Source: Blautia hansenii
GTDB taxonomy: Bacteria; Bacillota; Clostridia; Lachnospirales; Lachnospiraceae
Assembly (NCBI RefSeq): GCF_013304445.1
Contig: NZ_JAAITA010000008.1
Location: 1-64,000 of the forward strand
DNA length: 64,000 nt
Direction of reading: 5' to 3'
The notes below the pieces were generated by a model. It was not told the DNA's origin. It was given only the letters and a program-made list of their open reading frames with translations, and did no database searches. How positions within the stretch are numbered: position 1 is the stretch's first letter; each line of letters begins with the position of its first letter. The position numbers and the translations under genes were made by a program. Of this stretch, positions 1 to 8,204 are shown piece by piece.

Positions 1-41
1 TTACCATACATTATCCTCAAAATATATAGTAGAGATTTAAT

Positions 42-1001
42 TTATTCTATACTAGCCTTATTAATAATCTTTCCACCAGCTTCTGTTTTTTCTTCTGAAT
101 AATACAGAATATTTTTATCCACTTGAAATACATGAAAGCTTCTGGCCAGAATAGCAGTCCGGAAAGATTCAGAAATGTCTTTCACCGAACTTACTGTATC
201 CCCCACATAACTCCGAACCTGAATAGGCAAATCCTGGCTAATGTTCCCGAGAAAACTCCTTAAATATTCCTCTTCTTCCATTCCAAACTCATGAGCAATG
301 CTTACGTCATATAAGAACCCAATATCCAGCCATTCCTTACGCCCTACAATATCCATAAACACCAAATCTTCTTTTTCTGTCCCCAGATAAGCTTTGCAAT
401 TCTGATACACTGCTTTTTGATAAGTCCTCATTTTCTGAAATTCCAGACTGTGTTCCTCATCTTCTAACTCCATGTGAATATACCGAATCCGGTCAGAAAA
501 AGAGAGTTTTTTATTCACATAAACCAATGCCTCCTCATCTCCACGGCCCAACAGTAATGCCTGAATATATCTTACAAAATAGGCTCGGCCCATTTTTTTC
601 TGCTCTATTTCTTTTCGTTTCTGTTTTTTATATAAAGTGCTCACTTTCTCCAAAAGCGAATATAGCTGTTGTCTCTGGATAGGTTTTAAAATATAGTCTG
701 TACATTTATACTTAATAGCCTGCTGTGCATAAGCAAAATCTCCATACCCACTTAAAATAACAAAAAATGCCTCTGAAATTTCTTCCTCCCGGATTCTTTT
801 CAAAAGCGTAATTCCATCCATAACCGGCATCTTAATATCAGACAAAATCAAATCCACCTGAGTATCCTGCAAAAAATCAATTGCATCCTGTCCATTATAA
901 ACAGTACCTGCAATTTCATATCCACAGCTTTCCCAGTCAATTAACATGGAAAGTCCTTGTGCAATATATTGCTCATCCTCAACAATCAGAACTTTTAGCA
1001 T
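42..1001 (-). CDS. YesN-type response regulator lacking the AraC domain
   Basis: This is the response-regulator partner of the histidine kinase just upstream, whose end overlaps its start by 23 bases. Residues 1-120 form a receiver domain, with acidic pocket E8/D9, phosphoacceptor D55 in LSDIKMP and K106 in YILKP. The remainder resembles the variable middle region of YesN proteins. The C-terminal AraC-type double helix-turn-helix of family members of about 500 residues is absent, so no DNA-binding part is visible. The frame stops at a TAA at 42-44. After that stop the same frame stays open for about 13 codons to the window edge, so a premature stop is as possible as a natural short form. The receiver call is secure; the regulatory output is unknown. 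Confidence 0.85.
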   Translation of the reverse strand: MLKVLIVEDEQYIAQGLSMLIDWESCGYEIAGTVYNGQDAIDFLQDTQVDLILSDIKMPVMDGITLLKRIREEEISEAFFVILSGYGDFAYAQQAIKYKCTDYILKPIQRQQLYSLLEKVSTLYKKQKRKEIEQKKMGRAYFVRYIQALLLGRGDEEALVYVNKKLSFSDRIRYIHMELEDEEHSLEFQKMRTYQKAVYQNCKAYLGTEKEDLVFMDIVGRKEWLDIGFLYDVSIAHEFGMEEEEYLRSFLGNISQDLPIQVRSYVGDTVSSVKDISESFRTAILARSFHVFQVDKNILYYSEEKTEAGGKIINKASIE

Positions 1002-2787
1002 CTTTCTCTGCCTCCCTATTTAGAAATTGCACCGGAACGGAAATGGTCACTATGGTTCCCACATTTTCTTCACTTTCCAGCGTAAATTTTACATTTCCAT
1101 CTGTAAACATTTTTAATCTGAGACATGCATTCACTACGCCCACTCTTCCGCTTTGCTTCAGCATTTCAATACTTGCATGTTCCATCCTGTCTCTGAGTGT
1201 GGAGAGGTATGCCTCTGAAATTCCACTTCCTGTATCTTCGATTTCCATATATAAATACTCTTGTTTTGTAAATACTTTTACAAAAATCCAACAATGCGCC
1301 GCCTTATCTTCAATTCCGTGGACACAGGCATTTTCTACAAACGTTACCAACGATAGTTTGGGAATCTTATATCCGCTGCATTCCTGCTGAATTTCAATAG
1401 AATAAGACAAACGGCTTCCAAATCGGTATTTTTGCAATTTTAAATACGATTCCACAAACTGACTTTCCTCTTGAATTGTCAGTAAATCGGTTCCCCACTC
1501 TACATACTGGCGCTCCATAATAGAAAGCTGCTCAATCATCTCTGCTGTTTCGTATTCCTGTTTTAATACACTTCTCATTCTTATATTTTCTAACACATTG
1601 AAAAGAAAATGAGGATTAATTTGACCATGAAGAGCTAAAAGTTCTGCCTTCTGTCTGGCAATATTAATTTCCTGCTGTTTCAAACGGCTTTTATATACGG
1701 TTTCTATAAGGTGATTATTTTCCTGCACCATACTGTTATAATTACGCATAAGAAATGCAATTTCATCTGTACCCTGAATCCCCTGAATTTCTTCTAATTT
1801 TCCTTGATTCCTATAGCTCAGGGTTTTGTTTAAAAATTCCAACCTGTCTGTAAAGGTTCTTCTAAGAGGCCGTAGCATAGCATAAGGTATAAGTATATTT
1901 AAAGAAATCAAAAGAGCAATCGCCGGCCAATGTCTATAAATCCCACGGAAAAAACTATCCTCCTGGGGTACTGCATAAATCTCTAATTCTTGTCCAAACA
2001 GAGAAAATTCTTCCACATACTCTTCTTTTCTACGGACATCTGTGATTTTCTCAAAATCCTGCTGTGTGTTCATATCGTAACGATTAGAGAAAATAATCTT
2101 CTCACCATCACATACATATACCTCATCCTCATAATTTGACTGCACCAGATTTTCATTGATTCCTACATAGTCCAGGTCAATTTTAAGCAATTTCTCATAC
2201 GGATCTCGTTTATAGCGGTTCAGTTTTCGTACAAAAGAAACCTTCCGAATAGACGCAAACTTTGTAATTTGAGAATTGTCATAGTAAAAATACATCTGCA
2301 TTTCCTGCTGCGACTGTGTAAATTCCTGATACCAAGATTCATTCGTAATGCTTTCCATTTTCCAGAACTTCCCTCCGTTTACTACAGTCGGATTATCTGT
2401 ATACATAGTAATCACAACATTGCTGGTTCCCAGGGAACTTTCAAACAAAGAATCTTTTAAAAGTTCCTGGTATTGATTATAATAATCCAGCCCTGATGAA
2501 AATTCTTGATTCAGGAATTCGTTAATATATTTATTGAAATATATGTTTTCAGATAAGGCTGCTGCCTTATCTGCATCACCGCTTAACATATATTCCACGG
2601 ATTTCACCATATTTTTCAGTCTGGTTTTTCTCCCCTCTTCTTCATCATGAATAAACATCCCGCAAATAACGGTGTCTGTAACAACTAGGGGAATCATTAT
2701 ACAATAGAAATAGAGGAGAAAAATCTTTTTCTTTATTTTTATGTTATTTAAGTACACATCTAATTTCTCTATTATCTTTTTCATCAA
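979..2787 (-). CDS. YesM-type sensor histidine kinase
   Basis: Membrane sensor kinase of the YesM (His_kinase/HATPase_c) family. A first membrane helix lies at about residues 22-46, an extracellular sensing region at 47-285, and a second helix at 288-305 followed by a HAMP-like linker. The phosphoacceptor is H393 in GQINPHFLFN. An N-box (FVENACVHG) and a glycine box (EDTGSGIS) of the ATP-binding domain follow. It should phosphorylate the response regulator encoded directly downstream. Nothing in the window shows its stimulus; YesM proteins often sense carbohydrate-related signals, but no transporter gene adjoins this pair inside the window. Confidence 0.93.
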   Translation of the reverse strand: MMKKIIEKLDVYLNNIKIKKKIFLLYFYCIMIPLVVTDTVICGMFIHDEEEGRKTRLKNMVKSVEYMLSGDADKAAALSENIYFNKYINEFLNQEFSSGLDYYNQYQELLKDSLFESSLGTSNVVITMYTDNPTVVNGGKFWKMESITNESWYQEFTQSQQEMQMYFYYDNSQITKFASIRKVSFVRKLNRYKRDPYEKLLKIDLDYVGINENLVQSNYEDEVYVCDGEKIIFSNRYDMNTQQDFEKITDVRRKEEYVEEFSLFGQELEIYAVPQEDSFFRGIYRHWPAIALLISLNILIPYAMLRPLRRTFTDRLEFLNKTLSYRNQGKLEEIQGIQGTDEIAFLMRNYNSMVQENNHLIETVYKSRLKQQEINIARQKAELLALHGQINPHFLFNVLENIRMRSVLKQEYETAEMIEQLSIMERQYVEWGTDLLTIQEESQFVESYLKLQKYRFGSRLSYSIEIQQECSGYKIPKLSLVTFVENACVHGIEDKAAHCWIFVKVFTKQEYLYMEIEDTGSGISEAYLSTLRDRMEHASIEMLKQSGRVGVVNACLRLKMFTDGNVKFTLESEENVGTIVTISVPVQFLNREAEKDAKSSDC

Positions 2788-2843
2788 AACCCTTCTTTTT
2801 TATCTCAGTTAGGACATACAAAAACTCCTGCGTTTATTATTTC

Positions 2844-3254
2844 TCACCCCGTATAAGCCTCTTCCACAGTATTTTTAAAGTTTTGTTTTTCAAGCCACGC
2901 GCTCTCTTCCTCTGTTTCAGGAATATCAATTCTTTCAATTTTGAAAATAACCGGTCTGGTGCCATCATTACAGCAGGCAATCATCATTCGCTCATCGTTT
3001 GTCCATTTATGCATGATTGAACCACCCTGCAAAGCTGTGTACACATATCTGCTGATGGCATCCCATGCCTCGCCACAGAATTTCCCATTCATCAAATGAT
3101 AAAAATCATCACGTTCACTGGTTCTTTTTAAGACAAAGGTATCTCCCTCTTTAAAGCAGGGACACGGGCCTGACCGGGGATTCGCCAGATATTTTTCCTG
3201 GTAATCTGTAAATACTTTTGTCTCTAATACTGTTATTTTACATTCATGCTGCAT
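2844..3254 (-). CDS. TIGR04076 family protein
   Basis: Small 136-residue cytoplasmic protein recognised as TIGR04076-like. It has an opening CKITVLET strand, a cysteine-containing segment (GPCPCFKEGD) at about residues 29-38, a FCGEAWDAI motif and a late pair of cysteines (IACCNDG). The family has no established function that I know of; the conserved cysteines suggest metal or redox chemistry, which is inference. A good ribosome-binding site (GGAGG, nine bases before the ATG) supports the start. It lies 56 bases upstream of the sensor kinase and 28 bases downstream of the acetyltransferase, so the genes may share a transcript. Confidence 0.7.
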   Translation of the reverse strand: MQHECKITVLETKVFTDYQEKYLANPRSGPCPCFKEGDTFVLKRTSERDDFYHLMNGKFCGEAWDAISRYVYTALQGGSIMHKWTNDERMMIACCNDGTRPVIFKIERIDIPETEEESAWLEKQNFKNTVEEAYTG

Positions 3255-3282
3255 CTATAAGTACCTCCGTAAATTGAAAATT

Positions 3283-3729
3283 TTATCTCTTCTCCATAAC
3301 AAAATTTGTAAGGAAAATCCCCTGTCTCTCTACCTGCTGCTCACGAACCACCTGAAAACCTCTTTTCTCGAAAAAAGGTTTTGCTGTAATCGAAGCATGG
3401 GTAACAATTTTTCCTGAAACGGCCTGCTCCAACTCCCGGCAAAGAGCCGCAGCAATCCCTTTTCTCTGATAGTCTGCGTGGACATATAAGTGGTCAAGAT
3501 ATCCCGTTTCATCGATATCTCCAAAACCTGTCTGAACTCCATTTCCCTCTGCAACCACGCTGTAATGCTCTTGAAATCTCTGATTCCATTCTTCTAAGTT
3601 TACCTGTCCTGTAGCCCATACGTCTAACTGTTCTTTTGTATAATCTTTCGCATTGATTGTGTGAACCGTATGATAGAATAACTCTGTCAGTTCTTTGCAG
3701 TCAGAGGGCTGATATTTCCGAATCACCAT
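3283..3729 (-). CDS. GNAT family N-acetyltransferase
   Basis: A 148-residue single-domain acetyltransferase. The GNAT fold is shown by the N-terminal IRKYQPSDCKELTELF strand-helix and by the acetyl-CoA loop QRKGIAAALC at about residues 95-104. The late segment KPFFEKRGFQVV is the typical beta6-beta7 region. It resembles YafP-like members; the acceptor substrate cannot be told from sequence. The ATG has a modest AGGAAAAAG ribosome-binding site. An extended -10 element (TGGTATAAT on the minus strand, 3791-3799) lies about 60 bases upstream. Confidence 0.88.
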   Translation of the reverse strand: MVIRKYQPSDCKELTELFYHTVHTINAKDYTKEQLDVWATGQVNLEEWNQRFQEHYSVVAEGNGVQTGFGDIDETGYLDHLYVHADYQRKGIAAALCRELEQAVSGKIVTHASITAKPFFEKRGFQVVREQQVERQGIFLTNFVMEKR

Positions 3730-3790
3730 TTTCTTTTTCCTGCCATAATCTAACTTTTATCACTTGTTCGTGTATTGTATTATTGTTCTG

Positions 3791-3799
3791 ATTATACCA
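3791..3799 (-). promoter_or_regulatory. Extended -10 promoter for the acetyltransferase gene
   Basis: On the minus strand the sequence TGG-TATAAT is a perfect -10 hexamer with the TGn extension. No good -35 hexamer is placed 17 bases upstream. It lies about 60 bases before the acetyltransferase ATG and would drive that gene and perhaps the TIGR04076 gene. The rest of the 305-base gap at 3730-4034 holds only a terminator hairpin; no gene or RNA was recognised there. Confidence 0.5.
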
Positions 3800-3875
3800 C
3801 ACAGCCGCAGGATTTTGTAGCTATTCTTTCCGCAAATCGGCCACAATGACATCGCAGGATTCTTCGTTTTCGACG

Positions 3876-3907
3876 CATAAAGAAACCGCCGCCAATCCCG
3901 GCGGCAG
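3876..3907 (-). terminator. Rho-independent terminator after the LysR gene
   Basis: On the minus strand, CTGCCGCC (3907-3900) pairs with GGCGGCGG (3893-3886) around a six-base loop, eight pairs with one G-U, followed by TTTCTTT. It would end transcription coming from the LysR gene and the two-component operon. Confidence 0.8.
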
Positions 3908-4034
3908 TTCCTTTTAAGAAGTATATTATTTGTGAATTCCTCTTTATCCTATCATAGCCTTCCCTTTTTGATAAGCAACAAAGGGTTGTACCCCCTAAAC
4001 AAATTCGTGATACCCCTTCTGCAAATTCCTGCGG

Positions 4035-4802
4035 CTATCGTATCAGTTTCTTCTCAGCTATCATTTTCAGCCAGCGCATGACATGATTGTGAAAGAGCAA
4101 AATATCAGGATTTGGCACACTTCCTTTCCGGGTGAGCATATAAGTAGACCAGAAATACTCCCCGTCTGAAAAGGGCAGCATGACTAAGGAATCCTGTTTC
4201 ATGTCCTCAAAAATAAAATCTACGGTTACGGAAATCCCCTTGTTTTGCTGCACCATCTTATGGCACAGGCTGAAACCGCTGGTTTCAAACACAAGGTTCG
4301 GTTCAAACCCCGCCTCCCGGCATTTGTCCACAATCAGATGATGAATACTGAATTCCGGGCTTTCAAGATACAGACGCTCTCCCTTTAAATCCGCAATGCT
4401 CACAGATTCCTTTTTTGCAAGAGCATGCTCACGGTTTACCAGCAGCTTAATCTCAAACTTTTCCATAAAAGTAGCATCCATATATCCGGTGCTGGAATCT
4501 CCCACCGTAAACGCCACATTGCCCTCTCCCTGCAGGAAGCGCTGCTCAATGCAGCGGATTTCACTGCAGATATGATGGTAAGGTACAAGAAAATCTTCCA
4601 GATGTTCATACAGATATTCCCCGGATTTTGTCAGTGTAATACCGGAAGAAGTTCGATTTAAAAGCGTGGCCTCCAGTTCATTTTCAATATTTTTAATAAT
4701 CTTGCTCAGTCCCTGGGGCGTCATATACAGGGCATGGGCTGCTTTGGTAATGCTTTTCTGCTGACACACCATTTTGTAGTATTCCAATTCCCGAATATTC
4801 AT
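4035..4802 (-). CDS. LysR family regulator with an internally shortened effector domain
   Basis: Transcription regulator. The start at 4802 is chosen because MNIRELEYYK is the normal LysR opening, AGGAGG precedes it, and its ATG overlaps the upstream stop as ATGA. Residues 1-60 form the winged helix-turn-helix (SITKAAHALYMTPQGLSKIIKN, quoted in part). At 255 residues it is about 45 shorter than usual. The gap falls in the effector domain: the linker (YHHICSEIR) runs directly into RFLQGEGNVAFTVG, which normally comes about 45-50 residues later. The first strands of subdomain I are therefore missing while the reading frame is kept. Ligand binding may be altered or lost. DNA binding should be intact. 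Confidence 0.85.
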   Translation of the reverse strand: MNIRELEYYKMVCQQKSITKAAHALYMTPQGLSKIIKNIENELEATLLNRTSSGITLTKSGEYLYEHLEDFLVPYHHICSEIRCIEQRFLQGEGNVAFTVGDSSTGYMDATFMEKFEIKLLVNREHALAKKESVSIADLKGERLYLESPEFSIHHLIVDKCREAGFEPNLVFETSGFSLCHKMVQQNKGISVTVDFIFEDMKQDSLVMLPFSDGEYFWSTYMLTRKGSVPNPDILLFHNHVMRWLKMIAEKKLIR

Positions 4803-6511
4803 GATTCCTTTTCCTCCTTTACTGCCGTTCTGGCCTTCTGGGTAATCTCTTTTCCTCCTGCCGCATACCACTCTTTCACGAAAGTATCAAAATAGCCCAC
4901 CGGTTTTTCTCCACATATAATCTGAATAAAAGTCTGCTGTTCCAGCTTCAGAAGGTCTTCCTCCGGTCCGGGATTTTCCCCTTGTAACGGCAGAGACTGA
5001 GCCGTTTCAAAACCGGAATCCGCCAAAAGCCCTACTGCTGTAATGCGTGAAGTATACGCCGCCCAGGCATTGGCTGTAGTCAGGCTGCCGTCCAGATAGG
5101 CTTTGCAGGTGGTGTAATAAGACTTTTCCAATCCGGACAACGCCTCCGGCTTTTTCTCTCCCTCAAGAGCTTCTCTGATATGCCTGGTGGTACGATACAA
5201 GGCATCTTTGTAATCCACATTGATATTCATGGGTCTTGCCGTAGGGTCTACGTTTAAGGAAAAATATTCGTTGACTTCATTTGCATTTCCATCATCATAC
5301 CGGGAGTAATCAAAAATCACGCTGATATATTTTGCAGGAATCTCCGGATGTTCGTAGCCTTTTCGCACAGCTACATACAAAGTGTCATCATAAGTTTCGT
5401 ATTCCTGCACCTGATTTTCGTCTTCCTCCGTGAGAAAATAAGGTTTCCACACGGCTTCCTTATCTCTGTCGTAGGACTGCATCAAAGGATTGTTAGGCGC
5501 CCACCACTTACCGAAAAAAGCGCCGCATTTTCCTTCGGCAATGAGTTCCGTCAGGTTGTCTTCTGTGCGCAGGAGAAACTTGCTGTCCAAAATTCCTTTT
5601 GTGTACAGACTGTTCATATAAGCCAGTGCACACTTGGTCTCTTCTGTAACAGAGCCATAGGTAATCTCTCCGCTCTCTCCTGCTATCCATTTCCTCGGCT
5701 TTGCGTGAAACATGGTGAAAATCCCATCTGCCGAATATTTGGCATTACTGCCGGTTACCAGCTGGGTGTTGCATGCCAGCCCGATGGTTTCCCCGTTTCC
5801 CGCCAGGTCTTTTTCTACAAATTTCCCAATACAGGCCATGGCGTCCTCCATGCTCTCCGGTTCCTGAAGTCCCAGCTTATCCAGCCAGTCTTTCCGCATC
5901 CATAACAACGTGGGACCATGGTCAATAACCGTGTCCGGAAAACCATACAAACGGCCTTCAAAGCGGGCAGAATCCAAAAGCCCATGGGAATAGCTTTCAT
6001 ACATTTCTTTGATTCTGGGAGTCGTACACGTCTCATACACAGCCGTCAGATCTTCAATCCGCCCTTCCCTGGCTAACTTCTGTAAGGTATCCCTGCCTTT
6101 TACCACCAGAATATCCGGCATGTTTTTGTCCTTAACTGCCATTTCCACAGCTTCCTCATACTGGCTGCCTTCCTCCAGTTCAAAAACATCTTCATTCTGA
6201 ATATTCAGCATTTTTCTCAAATACCGGGTATAGCCATTGTCCTCATAGGTATCCCCTGCCGGAAGATTAGAATTATCCCGTCCCGAAATTTTTCCCAGGG
6301 TATAGTATACGGTTTCCGGATAATCCCCATAAGGTGTGTGTGCAGCTTCTTCCCAGGATTTCTCCCTATCTTTTTCTGAAATTTCTGTTTCTTTCCCCTC
6401 TGCCTTTTCCTTTTTTAAGGAATCTTTCCAAAAGAAAAAACTGAAAAATCCAAGACACAACACGCCTGCGCCAAGTATCAAAAATTCACGAATTTTTCTG
6501 TTTTTATTCAT
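4799..6511 (-). CDS. Membrane-anchored extracellular solute-binding protein (LipO-like)
   Basis: A 570-residue family 1 solute-binding protein resembling LipO-type sugar-binding proteins. The N-terminus is a hydrophobic helix (about residues 10-30) with no lipobox: its only cysteine follows GVL, not L-A/S-G/A. It therefore looks membrane-anchored rather than lipid-anchored. A charged linker and a periplasmic-binding fold follow. It is not adjacent to a permease. It starts 8 bases inside the end of a YesM kinase gene and overlaps the LysR gene by 4, so it is translated with regulators. An accessory sensing role with the kinase is plausible inference; transport with the ABC permeases about 3 kb upstream is the alternative. 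Confidence 0.8.
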   Translation of the reverse strand: MNKNRKIREFLILGAGVLCLGFFSFFFWKDSLKKEKAEGKETEISEKDREKSWEEAAHTPYGDYPETVYYTLGKISGRDNSNLPAGDTYEDNGYTRYLRKMLNIQNEDVFELEEGSQYEEAVEMAVKDKNMPDILVVKGRDTLQKLAREGRIEDLTAVYETCTTPRIKEMYESYSHGLLDSARFEGRLYGFPDTVIDHGPTLLWMRKDWLDKLGLQEPESMEDAMACIGKFVEKDLAGNGETIGLACNTQLVTGSNAKYSADGIFTMFHAKPRKWIAGESGEITYGSVTEETKCALAYMNSLYTKGILDSKFLLRTEDNLTELIAEGKCGAFFGKWWAPNNPLMQSYDRDKEAVWKPYFLTEEDENQVQEYETYDDTLYVAVRKGYEHPEIPAKYISVIFDYSRYDDGNANEVNEYFSLNVDPTARPMNINVDYKDALYRTTRHIREALEGEKKPEALSGLEKSYYTTCKAYLDGSLTTANAWAAYTSRITAVGLLADSGFETAQSLPLQGENPGPEEDLLKLEQQTFIQIICGEKPVGYFDTFVKEWYAAGGKEITQKARTAVKEEKES

Positions 6512-8204
6512 ACGTATGCTCCTCCCGGTCTGCCGGAAACCGGATTTCTACTCGGGTTCCTTCTCCTTTTTTGCTGTAAATCTTCAGCCCGGATTCTTCT
6601 CCATAGAGCAGCCGGATTCTGTCATGGACATTGCGCATGCCATAGCCTTTGGACTGATACGTCAGCATGGACTCCGCCTGTTCTTCTTCCATTCCTGCAC
6701 CATTGTCTTCCACAAAAAACACCAAATCTCCCCCTTCTAAAAGCGCAGAAATTTTCAGCTTTTTCTCTTCTTTTTCCGAAACATCCAATCCATGTTCAAT
6801 GGCATTTTCCACAAGAGGCTGCAGAATCAATTTGGGCACAGAACAGCTTAAAATCTTTTCCTCTACCTGCTTTTCCACCTGAAAACTGTCGTCATGCATG
6901 ACCAGCTGAATGTGTAGATACGCCTCAATATTCCGCAGTTCATTGGCCGCAATGGTCATCGTTTCCCCTTTGTTCAGACTGGTACGGTAATAAGTGGATA
7001 AGGCCAGCGTTACCTGGCTGATTTCATCATTTCCCGCTTCAATGGCCTTCCAATTAATAATAGACAGGGAGTTATAGAGAAAATGGGGATTTATCTGTGC
7101 CTGCAAAGCCTGCATTTCTGTTTTCTGCAGATGGATTTTTGCCTCATACACCTGGGAAATCAGTTTATTAATCTCGTTCATCATTCTCCGGAATGTACGG
7201 ATAAGCACGCCGATTTCATCTTTGGAATCGCTGACCACCGTTACCTGCCGAAGTCCCAGGTTAATCTGGTTCATATTCTCTGTCAACTGCTCCAGCCGTG
7301 CCACCATACCTCTGGAAAAGAAATATCCCAGCAGGAAAATCAGTACCAGACATCCGGCCAGTACAGGTACATTTCCCCACATTAAATTTGCCACTGCAGC
7401 ATCTATCACCTGTTGGGACTGATAAAAGCAAAAGTTCCAGCCTGTAGTCTCCGCCCTTGCTTCGGTACACACATAATGTTCCTTCAGATAAATCAGAGAG
7501 GTTTCTTTTTCCGGCGTCAATGACGGTTCCATATCACGGCCGGAAAAAATCACATTTCCCTCTTCGTCTGTAATCAGTCCGCCCTGGTTATTTTCCAGCA
7601 CAGAGGCAAAGGGTTCTAAAAGTTTGTCATAATCCAGGGTAATGACTAACAGTGCATGGATTTCTTCCTGCTTATAAAACTTCCGCACTGCCAGAATTTC
7701 TTTTGGATTTCCCTGGCGCACAATCCACTGTATGGTATCCTGAGGATATATCTGTGCATACCACTGCTGGCTTTGGGCGGTGGACAAAGGAGCCAGCGTA
7801 GAACCATGTTCTACCTGAATATTGGAGGCATACAGCGTAATTCCCCGGATTTCCTCATGATAGAGCTGAGGCATCGTAAGAAGAGGGTCTGCTGTTTCCG
7901 TATACTCCAGATAAGCCTCATAATCAGACTCGTACTGTTTCTCCATAATTCTGCGTAAATCTGAGGAATAGGCCAGATAATGCAGCAGATTCCCATAAAT
8001 CTCTGCCTTATTTTCAATGCTCTCCATGGACTGGTTTACCACCTGCTGCAGGGTATCTTTCTCCTTTTCCCGCATCATATCCACCGTGCGCAACAGCGTA
8101 TAAGCACTGATAACAGCAGCCGGTATCAGGCTGCATAAAATCATAATTACAGTAAGTTTATAGCGGTATTTTAAATTTTTATATTTCTGCAGCAGCTTCC
8201 TCAT
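6504..8204 (-). CDS. YesM-type sensor histidine kinase
   Basis: A 566-residue sensor kinase. Membrane helices lie at about 17-38 and 278-296, flanking an extracellular dCache-like region. A HAMP linker leads to the phosphoacceptor H374 in AQINPHFLYN. The ATP-binding domain shows LVENAIEHG and EDNGAGM. The gene follows its response regulator with a 26-base overlap and overlaps the solute-binding protein gene by 8 bases, implying translational coupling. With the transporter just upstream, the likely input is a carbohydrate. Confidence 0.93.
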   Translation of the reverse strand: MRKLLQKYKNLKYRYKLTVIMILCSLIPAAVISAYTLLRTVDMMREKEKDTLQQVVNQSMESIENKAEIYGNLLHYLAYSSDLRRIMEKQYESDYEAYLEYTETADPLLTMPQLYHEEIRGITLYASNIQVEHGSTLAPLSTAQSQQWYAQIYPQDTIQWIVRQGNPKEILAVRKFYKQEEIHALLVITLDYDKLLEPFASVLENNQGGLITDEEGNVIFSGRDMEPSLTPEKETSLIYLKEHYVCTEARAETTGWNFCFYQSQQVIDAAVANLMWGNVPVLAGCLVLIFLLGYFFSRGMVARLEQLTENMNQINLGLRQVTVVSDSKDEIGVLIRTFRRMMNEINKLISQVYEAKIHLQKTEMQALQAQINPHFLYNSLSIINWKAIEAGNDEISQVTLALSTYYRTSLNKGETMTIAANELRNIEAYLHIQLVMHDDSFQVEKQVEEKILSCSVPKLILQPLVENAIEHGLDVSEKEEKKLKISALLEGGDLVFFVEDNGAGMEEEQAESMLTYQSKGYGMRNVHDRIRLLYGEESGLKIYSKKGEGTRVEIRFPADREEHTYE

